A DNA stretch of 52,597 bases from Muribaculaceae bacterium (GCA_017548365.1 JAFZAC010000011.1:1-52597), one strand, 5' to 3'. Positions 41,796-50,657 are shown, counted from the stretch's first letter. Translations and numbers: made by a program. Notes: generated from the sequence alone by a model not told the origin.

Positions 41796-42770
41796 TCACC
41801 TGCGTCGGTTGCGCTGCTGGCTTTTACGCATTTGTGCGGCCTCTTCATCTGTCATGCCCCAAGGTTCACCTGCAGCTGGCTTGTTGCGGCGGTTGTTTCG
41901 CATCTGTGCTGCCTCTTCGTCGGTCATGCCCCAAGGCTCGTTATTTTTTTGCTTATTCTGTTTTGCGCTTGTATTCTTCTTGGTTTGCTTGTTTTGGCGG
42001 TTTTGGGCGGCTTCCTCATCGGTCATACCCCAGGGCTCATTATTCTTCGATCCTTGTTGGACATCGCCTTTGCGCTGTGTTTCGTCGTCTTTGGTATTAC
42101 CTGTTGAAGTTTCGCTCTTTTTTGTCGAGTAGCTCTCAAGTATGCCATCAATGTCGGCATCGGTGGAATAAGGCACCATGCCCTCGATGTGGGGTTTGAT
42201 GTAATAATGGTACACAGCCCAGCCTCCCACACCCAGAATGGCAAGTATGAGGGCTATGATCAAAATTATCATCGGCCCTTTCGACTTTTTCTTTGGAGGA
42301 AGGACAGGAGGTGGCGTGAAGCCTTGATTCATAGGTAGCTGCATGGGTGGTGGCGCTTGTTGGTATACTGGCGCCTGTTGGAAAGGAGGCGCAGGGGTAA
42401 ATGGCCTGCGAGCTTGAATCTCTGTCTCAAACTCATCGCTTTGTGCTTGTGGCTTGACAGGGCGAGACTTCTTGACCTGTTGCACGTTATTTTCCACTAC
42501 AACTTCTACAATTTCTTCATCGTTTGAAGCCGTAGCAGCTATTTTAACAGGCTGTTGGGGGGCTTCTTTGGCCCTTTGTTTAGCAGCTTCTTTGGCTCTC
42601 TGTTGCGCAACTTCTTTGGCTTTCTGTAGCACTACTGCTTTGGCTTTATGTTGAGCGTCATCATTAGTTTGCTGAGGCTCTTCCTGAGTCATGAATGAGC
42701 CACAGTTTGTGCACACTTTTGCATGCCGCGGAACAGGGGTGCCGCACTTGTTGCAGATGTTGTATAACAT
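41796..42770 (-). CDS. Zinc-ribbon membrane protein with triple WGMTDEEA motif
   Basis: A 324-residue protein. N-terminal zinc ribbon CNKCGTPVPRHAKVCTNCG (residues 6-24), then an Ala/Gln/Lys coiled-coil stretch and a Pro-rich linker with QQAPPPMQL. One membrane helix (PMIILIIALILAILGVGGWA) lies at about 170-190. After the helix come Thr/Ser/Lys-rich segments and three copies of EPWGMTDEEAAQ separated by Asn/Lys/Arg-rich linkers, ending RKSQQRNRRR. I do not know this repeated motif from any family. The conservation of PWGMTDEEAAQ between three spaced copies suggests a binding site. It is the last gene of the array before the GTPase operon. Confidence 0.75.
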   Translation of the reverse strand: MLYNICNKCGTPVPRHAKVCTNCGSFMTQEEPQQTNDDAQHKAKAVVLQKAKEVAQQRAKEAAKQRAKEAPQQPVKIAATASNDEEIVEVVVENNVQQVKKSRPVKPQAQSDEFETEIQARRPFTPAPPFQQAPVYQQAPPPMQLPMNQGFTPPPVLPPKKKSKGPMIILIIALILAILGVGGWAVYHYYIKPHIEGMVPYSTDADIDGILESYSTKKSETSTGNTKDDETQRKGDVQQGSKNNEPWGMTDEEAAQNRQNKQTKKNTSAKQNKQKNNEPWGMTDEEAAQMRNNRRNKPAAGEPWGMTDEEAAQMRKSQQRNRRR

Positions 42771-42819
42771 GGTGGTATAAAGCTGTTTACATATTCAATT
42801 GTAAATGATACCTATGCAA

Positions 42820-43353
42820 TTAATAAGCAATTACATTTTCATTGTGGATATAACCTATTCGGCGGCCGTTTTTTATCACCGAAATCCAAGAGCCGTTGTC
42901 CTCGTAAACCCCTGAGAACATGGTGCCGTCACTATACACTTGCTGGTTTCTGGAACTTGAAGAGGGACGGCTGCGCAACACAGCACCAGTGCCTTTAATT
43001 GAATTGACCATATAGCGGGTTGTGCGCACCTTGGAATAGTCTTTTTCTGGCTTGGGTGTTGGCTGGCTGGTAGTCTTTTCTTTTTCTTTCACAGTCTCTA
43101 TTATTTTGACGGTGTCAGTCCTTGGCTCTGGAGTTGTCTGGTTGCAGCCTTTGAGACCCATTAATGATAGGAGAGCAATCACTCCAACGACAGCTAGTCC
43201 GCCAATTAGGATATAAAGCCAAGTGTTGCTGTTGTTGTTGGAAGAATTATTGGGGACAGGGGCCCCAGTGTTAGTGGGGCAACCACAGTGAGGACATGTG
43301 GGAGCCTGGTCCGAAACGCGTTGTCCGCATTCGCGGCAATAGATTAGTGCCAT
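42820..43353 (-). CDS. Zinc-ribbon membrane protein with SH3-like domain
   Basis: A 177-residue protein of the MALIxCxxCG type. The ribbon is CRECGQRVSDQAPTCPHCG (residues 6-24). A Ser/Asn linker leads to a membrane helix (WLYILIGGLAVVGVIALLSL), then a Cys shortly after (LKGCNQ). The C-terminal 70 residues read as a bacterial SH3-type fold: GAVLRSRPSSSSRNQ, then MFSGVYEDNGSWISVIKNGR and IGYIHNENVI. SH3b domains usually bind peptides or cell-wall peptide cross-links outside the membrane. It sits 12 bases from the next gene in the same direction. Substrate unknown. Confidence 0.8.
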   Translation of the reverse strand: MALIYCRECGQRVSDQAPTCPHCGCPTNTGAPVPNNSSNNNSNTWLYILIGGLAVVGVIALLSLMGLKGCNQTTPEPRTDTVKIIETVKEKEKTTSQPTPKPEKDYSKVRTTRYMVNSIKGTGAVLRSRPSSSSRNQQVYSDGTMFSGVYEDNGSWISVIKNGRRIGYIHNENVIAY

Positions 43354-43365
43354 AGTAATATTCTT

Positions 43366-43965
43366 TTATTTTGCTTTAAATGAAAAATGAGTGTCGGTAT
43401 ATGTTGAATAGTGTGTATGGGTTCCACTGTACTTGTTGTCGTGGATGCGACCTATGAGAACGCCGGTAGCGGTTCCATACTCGTCGGTTTCATATAGGTA
43501 CAGGTTGTGTCCTGTGATGAAACCGTTCAAGTTAAGGGGAGAGCCATACTTGTTATAGTAGTAAGAGCCAAAAACTTCATCGCCAGCAACCGTGATATCC
43601 ATTGTGCATCGTTGGCCGGCAACACGACCGGTGAGGTGATAGTAACCGCTCTTTTTCAGGTTGATTGAAGACTTATGCTCTTTGGTCTCTGATTTCACGC
43701 TGGCAACAGTGGCTTTTTCGGACGAACGGCTGCACTGAGGCACAAAAGTGGAGAACAGCAAGTAGATAACGACAAACAGGAGAACGCCAATTAGTGCCGA
43801 TATGACATATATCCACACGTTGTTTTTGTTCTCGGGTTCATAGTCATCGATTTCAGTGACAGGCCGCATGCTTTGCCTAATATTCAAGGGGCTACCGCAA
43901 TAAGGGCATGCCTTCGCGTTGTCCGAAATCAGTTTGCCGCAGTCAGGGCAATAAATCAGTGCCAT
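43366..43965 (-). CDS. Zinc-ribbon membrane protein with beta domain (paralogue 1)
   Basis: A 199-residue protein. Ribbon CPDCGKLISDNAKACPYCG (residues 6-24), acidic linker EIDDYEPENKNN, membrane helix WIYVISALIGVLLFVVIYLL, then FVPQCSRS. The C-terminal 95 residues contain HLTGRVAGQRCTMDITVAGD and GSYYYNKYGSPLNLNGFITG, a compact beta domain that recurs in the next gene (43978). The helix cassette is almost identical to that of the YARHG protein at 48833 even at DNA level, so the domain behind the membrane helix has been swapped. It overlaps no gene and lies 12 bases from the next. Confidence 0.78.
   Translation of the reverse strand: MALIYCPDCGKLISDNAKACPYCGSPLNIRQSMRPVTEIDDYEPENKNNVWIYVISALIGVLLFVVIYLLFSTFVPQCSRSSEKATVASVKSETKEHKSSINLKKSGYYHLTGRVAGQRCTMDITVAGDEVFGSYYYNKYGSPLNLNGFITGHNLYLYETDEYGTATGVLIGRIHDNKYSGTHTHYSTYTDTHFSFKAK
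43748..43844 (-). repeat. 97-bp membrane-helix cassette, copy A
   Basis: This DNA matches 49227-49323 at all but three of 97 positions, by my count. It encodes the acidic linker, the membrane helix and the Cys after it. Confidence 0.85.
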
Positions 43966-43977
43966 ATCGTTATCTTG

Positions 43978-44595
43978 TTATTTTGCTGTAAATGAGAAAT
44001 GAGTTTCGGCACCTGTCTTGTAACGGGTGTGGGTGCCGGTAAATTTGTTGCCGTTGATGTTGCCGTTGAGCTCACCGGTCTGTTCTCCTTCGTACTCTTC
44101 GCCCATGTAGATGTGGTTACCGTTTTTACTGCCACTGAGCTGTAGCGGTTTGCCTTGAGTGTTATAGCTATAAGTGCCATATACCGAGCCTCCGTTGATG
44201 GTGATGTCCATCTTGCATCCCACGCCGGCGACCTTGCCGCTCAAGTGATAGGTGCCGTCTTCATTGAGGTCAATAGCGGGCTCGGGTTGTGCAGCAGGAG
44301 CTGGTTGTACTGCTTGGGTGGAAGGAGCTTCCACCGATTGTGACGTCGTGGACGAAGCCTGTGTGGTAGGCGTGGAGCGGCTGCACATGCCACTACTCAT
44401 CAAAACAATAATCAAGATAATCGTCAGTAGCACAAGGCCTCCTATGATGGCATATAGCCATCGATTATTACTACTACTGGGTTGCAGCATGTAACCATTA
44501 GGTGCCGCCTGATAAATGGGGTGGCCGCACCTGGGGCATGAATTCGCTTTATCCGATACTGGATTACCGCATTGTGGACATCTTATTAGTGCCAT
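43978..44595 (-). CDS. Zinc-ribbon membrane protein with beta domain (paralogue 2)
   Basis: A 205-residue protein. Ribbon CPQCGNPVSDKANSCPRCG (residues 6-24), short linker, membrane helix (WLYAIIGGLVLLTIILIIVL), then SSGMCSRS and an Ala/Thr/Gln-rich stretch. The C-terminal domain with HLSGKVAGVGCKMDITINGG and YGTYSYNTQGKPLQLSGSKN is a clear relative of that in the gene at 43366, and both end in a T-H-F-S-F-x-A-K pattern. The helix itself is not from the same source as the paralogue, which again suggests recombination between modules. It should be a membrane-bound protein with the beta domain outside. Confidence 0.78.
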   Translation of the reverse strand: MALIRCPQCGNPVSDKANSCPRCGHPIYQAAPNGYMLQPSSSNNRWLYAIIGGLVLLTIILIIVLMSSGMCSRSTPTTQASSTTSQSVEAPSTQAVQPAPAAQPEPAIDLNEDGTYHLSGKVAGVGCKMDITINGGSVYGTYSYNTQGKPLQLSGSKNGNHIYMGEEYEGEQTGELNGNINGNKFTGTHTRYKTGAETHFSFTAK

Positions 44596-44634
44596 ATATT
44601 TACTAATTAATTTAATGCATTTTATTGGTTGGTG

Positions 44635-47136
44635 TTAAAACTCAACATCCTCGATAAGGTCGTAGCTGCCTATTTCTGTTTCCTCTTCGGCCTTGTTTTC
44701 CCAATATTTGGCTTGGCTGGCGCTTTGCTTTACTCCCCAGCCGTTCTGGTAGCACTCGCTCAGGTTGTATTGGGCTTCGGTCATTCCATCCTCGGCAGCG
44801 CGGCGGAACCAGTACACGGCTTTCTTATAGTCCTTGGCTGTGCCCTTGCCTTCGAGGTAGAGCTCGCCCAGATTGTTGCGTGCTATATTGCTTTCGTTAG
44901 CTCCAATGGTATACCAGTAAATGGCTTTCTTGTAGTTCTGGGGAATTTGCCCGCCTTCGGCATACAAGTCTCCAAGCATGGTGGCAACATCGGCGTTTCC
45001 ACCATAGGCTGCTTTCTCAAACCAATAAACTGCTTGTTTGGCATCTTTGGCCACACCAGTGCCATCGAGGTAGCATTGTCCTAGAGATTCGCAGCTCGAC
45101 AAATCGTTTTGTGCGGCTGCTTTCTTGTACCATTTCACTGCCTCGTTGTAGTTCTGGTCAACCAGTTCGCCATCGCGGTAGAAGTCACCCATGCTGTTTT
45201 GAGCGTCGGCAAGACCTGCTTGGGCAGCCTTGAGATACCACTTTAAAGCGGTATTATTCATGTCTTCAAAATAATAGTATCTTCCCACTTCAAGCTGGGC
45301 TTCGGGTATTCCGTTTTCTGCAGCTTTGAGGTACCAGTGCATAGCTTTTTCTTGTTTTTCGGATTCTTCTTCACTAATATCAGGTACAACATATTCTCCC
45401 AATTCCTCATCATATTCGATAGTTTTGGGAGGTTCTTCATAACATTGAGCCAGTAGGTATTGAGCCTCGGCATTGCCTTGCAAGGCAGCTTTTTCGAGCC
45501 ACTCGGCTGCAAGCTTATTGTCGGTCATGCAGTCGAAGGTGGTGTCGCCTTTCATGAGCATCTTGCCCAGCTTTAGCTGAGCTGATGCATCACCGCTCAT
45601 AGCTTGCTTATAGAAGTCGCGGTCGGCATATTTTTCCAAGTCAAAGTCAAATCGTGCTGATGCTTCCTCAACAACCTCTACAGCGGTAGTGTCGAGGATT
45701 ACGCTGTCGGCATACTGATTAAAGCCATAGATACTGTCTTCTTCTATCGCCTGCATGCTTTCTTTAATTGTGAGGAACCAGCCGGTGGTGTCGTTGAATT
45801 GGGGATCGATAATCATCCCATAATACTTGGCTGCTTTCTTGTAGTCTTGAGGTAAACCATGACTACCGTCATAATAATAGCCGGCAAGCATGGCGACGGC
45901 TGGCATGCTGTAGTTGTCATCGGCTGCTTTCTTGTAGTATTCCAGAGCTTTGTCTTCCTGATTCATCGCCTCATAATATTGAGCAAGCTGATAATTGGGG
46001 TAGGAAAAGGTATTGTAGCATTCCAACTTTATCTTGTTGTAACATTCAAAAGCCTTGTCAAGATTTTTTTCAACTCCACGACCGTATAAATAGCAATTGC
46101 CCAGGTATTCATAAATATTGATTGGTCCAAGCAAGAGCTCTTGGCGTTGCGATAGACTTTGGTACAATTTAAATGCTTCGCTATAGTTTTGAGGCACACC
46201 TTTGCCCAGATAGTAGCAGTTTGCAAGGAATAATTGGGCATCTTCATCACCGCACTCGGCTGCCTGGCGGTAGAGTTCCACTGCCTTTATGGTATCGGGA
46301 TTCTCGCATGTGAGATAGCAGAATGCTAGATTCTTCATGGCTTGAACATCGCCTTGGTCGGCGGCAGCTTTGAACCAGCGCATTGATTCTGACTTGTCAA
46401 CTTTATTGTCATATATATAATCATCCAAGTTTAATCCGAGTGTTATTTGAGCGTCGGCATGACCTTGTTCGGCGGCAAGCTTGAGCCAGTACATTTCTTT
46501 TTCTTTTCTGGCTTTTTGAGCAGCTTCAAGCTCGGCTTCATCCATCCCGTCCATCTCGGTAGAATAGCCCGAATAATAACAAGCCAGCTGGTACTGTGCT
46601 GTGGCATTGCCTGTTGCTGCTTCTTTCTCAAGCTCTTCCAAATATTCATCTTCCTCCTTGCCAAATGGAACTGAGAAAAAAGTATTTGGTCCACCAGTTA
46701 ATAAACCGTCAAAAGAGTATCTATATCGCTCCATGATGTCGGTATCCCTTATTGGAAGTTGGCGCATGTAGTCACAAGCCTTCTTGCTGTCGGGTTGGAG
46801 TTTGATACCCAGACTGTCACGAAATTCAGCGTCGGTATCTTCCATATAGAACATTGCCATTATTGCCAAGGCCATCTGATTACCTTGAAGGGCCGATTTA
46901 TCGAACCATTCCAAGCATTTGTTCATATCGACAGCGGTATTGATGCCGAGCATGTGGCAAAAACCCAAGGCGCACTGGGCGTTGGCATTGCCACTTTGTG
47001 CATCTTTTTCCAGATCGCTCATAGAAAAATCTACATTGTATCTGGGCTTTGTGTTGTCGGTAGCCAATCCGGGCCATCCCATTGCCGAGAGCGCAATCAG
47101 CGCAATCACAGCCATTGTTATTAATCTTTCTCTCAT
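44635..47136 (-). CDS. Secreted Sel1-repeat protein, 833 residues
   Basis: Signal peptide MRERLITMAVIALIALSAMG followed by WPGLA. The rest is a solenoid of Sel1-like (36-residue, alpha/alpha) repeats, roughly twenty in number, with the typical A-x-x-x-L-G-x-x-Y-x-x-G motif: AQCALGFCHMLG, AEYLLAQCYEEPP, AQNSMGDFYRDGE, ARNNLGELYLEGKG. A few stretches (residues 445-495) are not repeat-like. Sel1 proteins usually act as adaptors for signalling or envelope complexes. It follows the array genes at 43978 by 39 bases and ends with IGSYDLIEDVEF. I infer a periplasmic scaffold for the zinc-ribbon proteins. Confidence 0.85.
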   Translation of the reverse strand: MRERLITMAVIALIALSAMGWPGLATDNTKPRYNVDFSMSDLEKDAQSGNANAQCALGFCHMLGINTAVDMNKCLEWFDKSALQGNQMALAIMAMFYMEDTDAEFRDSLGIKLQPDSKKACDYMRQLPIRDTDIMERYRYSFDGLLTGGPNTFFSVPFGKEEDEYLEELEKEAATGNATAQYQLACYYSGYSTEMDGMDEAELEAAQKARKEKEMYWLKLAAEQGHADAQITLGLNLDDYIYDNKVDKSESMRWFKAAADQGDVQAMKNLAFCYLTCENPDTIKAVELYRQAAECGDEDAQLFLANCYYLGKGVPQNYSEAFKLYQSLSQRQELLLGPINIYEYLGNCYLYGRGVEKNLDKAFECYNKIKLECYNTFSYPNYQLAQYYEAMNQEDKALEYYKKAADDNYSMPAVAMLAGYYYDGSHGLPQDYKKAAKYYGMIIDPQFNDTTGWFLTIKESMQAIEEDSIYGFNQYADSVILDTTAVEVVEEASARFDFDLEKYADRDFYKQAMSGDASAQLKLGKMLMKGDTTFDCMTDNKLAAEWLEKAALQGNAEAQYLLAQCYEEPPKTIEYDEELGEYVVPDISEEESEKQEKAMHWYLKAAENGIPEAQLEVGRYYYFEDMNNTALKWYLKAAQAGLADAQNSMGDFYRDGELVDQNYNEAVKWYKKAAAQNDLSSCESLGQCYLDGTGVAKDAKQAVYWFEKAAYGGNADVATMLGDLYAEGGQIPQNYKKAIYWYTIGANESNIARNNLGELYLEGKGTAKDYKKAVYWFRRAAEDGMTEAQYNLSECYQNGWGVKQSASQAKYWENKAEEETEIGSYDLIEDVEF

Positions 47137-47381
47137 GATGATATAGTTTTTTGATTAGTGTTATCTATACTTTTTGTTTTGCAACAGTAGCGAAAATGCC
47201 TGTTCTTAATAATGTCTAGAAACGCAAGGGCATAACCATCAACGCTCAAAATTTATAACAATCTTGAGGCTGAGGGCAAAATTAATGAATAATTTTGGTT
47301 TTTCTGATATTTTATGGGCTTTTTTGCGTCCTTTGGTTAATTTTTTGTCGTGATAAACCAATTTACCTGAATAATTGCTTA
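47137..47381. other. Intergenic region upstream of the Sel1-repeat gene
   Basis: A 245-bp gap. Minus-strand TAATTTTG (47284-47277) is a loose match to TAnnTTTG and may be the promoter of the group 44635-41796. No hairpin or gene is clear. Confidence 0.35.
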
Positions 47382-47954
47382 TTACCGATAAACGATAGCT
47401 CCCTCCTTATCAGTCAGAATCCAGGCCGACTCGATATAGTTTTCTTTGGCAAAGTCGAGGTTTTGTTTGGCTTCGCTCTTGGTGTCATAAGGACCTATGC
47501 ACACGCGGTAGCGTGTGGCACCCTTGGCATAGCCCTTCACAACTAGTCCGCCTACCTCCTGAGCCTTTTTCTTGGCGCCATCGAGCGATGTGCTGCTTGA
47601 TATAACTATGAAGTGCATCGTGCGTCCGCTGGGCTTTTCGACCTCTTCTTTTGTCTTCTTGGTGGCAACGTCAGTTTTTTCCTGGGCAGTGTTGGTGACT
47701 TCTGCTTTAGGATAGGCGGCCGATGCGGTATCGGTAGCTGAGGCAGTGCCTGATTTCGCTCCACTTCCGCTGCAACTGTTGGGGGCTATTAATGTGAAAA
47801 ACAGGATTAGTCCTACTAATGCCAGCGCTCCAATCAGCCAGTAGAGCCAATTGTTGTTGCCATTGGAGGCTGCTATAGGGTTTCCGCACCTGGGGCATGT
47901 AGCAGCTTTGTCCGAGACAGTCTGCCCGCATTCACTGCATCTAATAAGTGCCAT
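47382..47954 (-). CDS. Zinc-ribbon membrane protein with SPOR domain
   Basis: A 190-residue protein. Ribbon CSECGQTVSDKAATCPRCG (residues 6-24), a membrane helix NWLYWLIGALALVGLILFFT, and then IAPNSCSGS. A Lys/Thr/Glu linker leads to a SPOR-type domain of about 75 residues: MHFIVISSSTSLDGAKKKAQ, then GGLVVKGYAKGATRYRVCIG, YDTKSEAKQNLDFAKEN and SAWIL. SPOR domains bind denuded peptidoglycan glycan strands in the periplasm, which sets the orientation with the ribbon inside. The N-terminal half is closely related to that of the next gene (48000). Substrate binding is inferred from the family. Confidence 0.8.
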   Translation of the reverse strand: MALIRCSECGQTVSDKAATCPRCGNPIAASNGNNNWLYWLIGALALVGLILFFTLIAPNSCSGSGAKSGTASATDTASAAYPKAEVTNTAQEKTDVATKKTKEEVEKPSGRTMHFIVISSSTSLDGAKKKAQEVGGLVVKGYAKGATRYRVCIGPYDTKSEAKQNLDFAKENYIESAWILTDKEGAIVYR

Positions 47955-47999
47955 GTTTCTTTAGTTTTAAGTGATAGTAATGATTAAGTTCGAGTGTGA

Positions 48000-48803
48000 T
48001 TAATAGTACCAGCAATCAAAGTGCATGTATTTGCTGGTTGCAAGGCAATGGTTGTTGTCATATACTTCAACGCGGCATTTCAAGTGCTTGCGGTCTCTCA
48101 CGCCCTTGACTTGAGAGTAGGGTATCCACAACTGTAGGTCGCTCCATGTGGTATATTGATAGTCGGGATTAACACTGACAATTGTGGCTATCTGTCCGCT
48201 GTGTGTCTGATAATTCCCATCGGTGGATGTCACTTTTTTGCCACTATTGAACCAGAAGGTGCATTGCACGGTTAATTTATTGTTAAGCAAATTATTGGCG
48301 TTCATGTTGACATGAATCTTAAAGCCGTGGTTGGACTCATGTTCAATCCATGCTTTTTTAATTTCAACGCTTTTATCGCCCAGCGGAGACCCTTGGTTTA
48401 CTCCATCATCGGGATGCCCGTTACTCTCGCTGTGGATTTCGTAATCCTTGGATGTGAGGTTTGCCGAATGACGCTCAACCGGTCGGCTTTCGTTCTCTTT
48501 ATAATCAGATGGAGATGCAGGCCCATTAGTCGTTGAATTAATTGCTGATACATTCTCGGGACCAGTATTGTTGCCTGTGCTTGTTCTGGAATTGCTCATG
48601 GGCAATACCAATGTGAAGAACAGAATCACGCCAATCAATGCCAGTGCTCCAATCAGCCAATAGAGCCAATTGTAGTTGTTGGTGCCACTTGGTTGCTGCA
48701 CACCACCTTGAGGCGCAGCAGTGATAGGGTTTCCACACTTAGGGCATGCTGTGGCCTTGTCCGACACCATCTGCCCACATTCATTACATCTTATAAGTGC
48801 CAT
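48000..48803 (-). CDS. Zinc-ribbon membrane protein with long beta domain
   Basis: A 267-residue protein. Ribbon CNECGQMVSDKATACPKCG (residues 6-24), linker TAAPQGGVQQPSG, membrane helix NWLYWLIGALALIGVILFFT that is nearly the same as in the SPOR protein next to it, then VLPMSNSRTS (no Cys here). After a Ser/Asn/Glu-rich linker a domain of about 130 residues follows, with EIKKAWIEHESNHGFKIHVN, VQCTFWFNSGKKV and HLKCRVEVYDNNHCLATSKY. The alternating pattern suggests a beta sandwich of the Ig type. No named family recognised. It lies 29 bases from the YARHG protein gene. Confidence 0.75.
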   Translation of the reverse strand: MALIRCNECGQMVSDKATACPKCGNPITAAPQGGVQQPSGTNNYNWLYWLIGALALIGVILFFTLVLPMSNSRTSTGNNTGPENVSAINSTTNGPASPSDYKENESRPVERHSANLTSKDYEIHSESNGHPDDGVNQGSPLGDKSVEIKKAWIEHESNHGFKIHVNMNANNLLNNKLTVQCTFWFNSGKKVTSTDGNYQTHSGQIATIVSVNPDYQYTTWSDLQLWIPYSQVKGVRDRKHLKCRVEVYDNNHCLATSKYMHFDCWYY

Positions 48804-48832
48804 ATTATGTAATTAATTTGTATAGTTCTTAT

Positions 48833-49480
48833 TTACCACTCGTGTCTCTTTATGAAGTCTACATTATAGTTTTCGATACTGTTCAGGGAGTGGCTCACAT
48901 TGCTGTGCCTAGGCGAATACCAGCTATAAGCGCTGAAGAACTCTCTGAAACGAGATTTCTTGAATATATAACCATGTTTGGCATAAATCAAGTTTCGAAG
49001 CAGGCACAAGTCGTCGTTCGACATGCCCGCAATGTCGCCCTCATCCAATCGTCGGCTCGATACAACTCCCTTCCAAGCCTCTATTTCGGCATGTTTGCTT
49101 GTATAATCATAATTCCTGTAATCATAGTCGCTATGATGGTGACTTTTCTCGCTGGTGTTGTCGGTTGTGGTTTGCTGCTGGGATGTGGTCTCTTTATTGG
49201 AAGAGCGGTTGCATTGAGGGGCGAATGTGGAGAACAGCAAGAAGATAACGACGAACAGGAGAACGCCAATTAGGGCCGATATGACATATATCCACACGTT
49301 GTTTTTGTTCTCGGGTTCATAGTAGGGCGTGTTTTGGCCATACTGCATGCCCTGTTGCATGCCTTGTTGCATACCTGAGGGCATGCTTGGTGGCATACTC
49401 TGCGGGCTCCCACAGTAAGGACACATAGGCGCTGTATCCGAAATCGTTCTACCGCATTCACGACAATAAATTAGTGCCAT
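48833..49480 (-). CDS. Zinc-ribbon membrane protein with YARHG domain
   Basis: A 215-residue protein. Ribbon CRECGRTISDTAPMCPYCG (residues 6-24), a Met/Gln-rich linker with four MQQG-type repeats, the acidic YEPENKNN, membrane helix WIYVISALIGVLLFVVIFLL, and FAPQCNRS. After a His/Tyr-rich stretch comes a YARHG-type domain: LCLLRNLIYAKHGYIFKKSR, FREFFSAYSWYSPRHSNV. YARHG domains are extracellular and often found on lipoproteins and membrane proteins with unknown ligands; here Y-A-K-H-G replaces Y-A-R-H-G. The helix DNA is nearly identical to that of the gene at 43366. Confidence 0.82.
   Translation of the reverse strand: MALIYCRECGRTISDTAPMCPYCGSPQSMPPSMPSGMQQGMQQGMQYGQNTPYYEPENKNNVWIYVISALIGVLLFVVIFLLFSTFAPQCNRSSNKETTSQQQTTTDNTSEKSHHHSDYDYRNYDYTSKHAEIEAWKGVVSSRRLDEGDIAGMSNDDLCLLRNLIYAKHGYIFKKSRFREFFSAYSWYSPRHSNVSHSLNSIENYNVDFIKRHEW
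49227..49323 (-). repeat. 97-bp membrane-helix cassette, copy B
   Basis: Partner of 43748-43844, same strand, three mismatches in 97. Confidence 0.85.
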
Positions 49481-49521
49481 AGTTTTATGATTTCATTGTT
49501 TCTTATCTAATAGTTTGTTTC

Positions 49522-50619
49522 TCACCACGATAACCCACGACGCCTTAAATTGTTCTGAGCATTTTCATTGCCTTGTACTGCTGCTTTGCGATACCAATAA
49601 ATAGCTTCCGTTTCATTTTGTTGAACACCATTACCATTTGCATAGCAAACTCCTAGGTTGTTTTGTGCTTGAGCGTTACTATTATCAGCGCCTTTGCGAT
49701 ACCAATACACTGCTTGGCTATAGTCTTGCGAAACACCATAGCCTTTCTCGTAGCACCACCCTAAATTGCATTGAGCGTTGGAATTTCCTTGTTCTGCTGC
49801 TTTGCGGTACCAATAAACAGCTTGGCTATAATCTTGCGAAACACCATAGCCTTTCTCGTAGCACCATCCAAGATTGTTTTGTGCTTGTGCATTACCATTA
49901 TTGGCACCTTTGCGATACCAAGAAACAGCTTGATTATAGTCTTGAGAAACGCCATATCCATGACTATAGCAATAACCCAGATTGCACTGAGCTGCAGCAT
50001 TCCCTTGCTCAGCCGCTTTTCGATACCAATAAACCGCTTTGCTATAGTCTTGTGGCACACCATTGCCCTTTTCATACTTATAACCTAAAGAAAATTGCTT
50101 AGCAGGATCGGTTTCTTCAATTGTTGTAACGTTTTTTGTGATTCTCTGTCCTGTATTGAGGTCTACTTGAATTTGGTTACCATCAGTCAAGCGGATGTTA
50201 AGAATGCCTTTTTCGGTGTCTTCAAAGCCAATTGCTTCAGCACCGCCTTGATTAATCACAGTATTTTTTCCAGTTGCTCTGTCATATTTTATCACTCTAC
50301 CATCTTCGAGTCTATATACTTTAAAATTGCCTGCCACTTTAGTCTCAACTACATCCTCAATTTTAAATTGTGGCGTGTCCTTATCAACTTGTCTTGTTGT
50401 GCTTTTTTCTGGAATGCTTGATTGTCGACTTGGTTGTGCTTGCTTAGGTTTTGACGTCTGCTGTTGCTTTTTCTGTGTTTTGCTTTTTTGAGCAGGCTTG
50501 CTGGATTTCGGCGTCTGGGCGTTGCTTGCATTGCCCTTCTTCTGTGCCAGGGCAGCTGGTGCCGTAGTACCTGCCACAGTCAATGTCAATATAAGCAATA
50601 TAAGTTTCAGGTATCTCAT
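49522..50619 (-). CDS. Secreted protein with shared module and Sel1 repeats
   Basis: Signal peptide MRYLKLILLILTLTVAGTTA, then a Lys/Gln/Ser-rich linker to residue 80. The module at 85-157 (FKIEDVVETKVAGNFKVYRL, NQGGAEAIGFEDTEKGILNI) is about three-quarters identical to the end of the zinc-ribbon protein at 23121. It is followed by five Sel1-type repeats (AVYWYRKAAEQGNAAAQCNL and DYSQAVYWYRKAAEQGNSNA), nearly identical to each other, which points to recent internal duplication. Function is likely protein binding in the periplasm. The gene has a promoter-like element at 50658-50665 and may begin the transcript that runs through 48833, 48000 and 47382. Confidence 0.82.
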   Translation of the reverse strand: MRYLKLILLILTLTVAGTTAPAALAQKKGNASNAQTPKSSKPAQKSKTQKKQQQTSKPKQAQPSRQSSIPEKSTTRQVDKDTPQFKIEDVVETKVAGNFKVYRLEDGRVIKYDRATGKNTVINQGGAEAIGFEDTEKGILNIRLTDGNQIQVDLNTGQRITKNVTTIEETDPAKQFSLGYKYEKGNGVPQDYSKAVYWYRKAAEQGNAAAQCNLGYCYSHGYGVSQDYNQAVSWYRKGANNGNAQAQNNLGWCYEKGYGVSQDYSQAVYWYRKAAEQGNSNAQCNLGWCYEKGYGVSQDYSQAVYWYRKGADNSNAQAQNNLGVCYANGNGVQQNETEAIYWYRKAAVQGNENAQNNLRRRGLSW

Positions 50620-50657
50620 AATAGTGAAGTTTTATTGTTAATTACGAAAGCTGAGCG

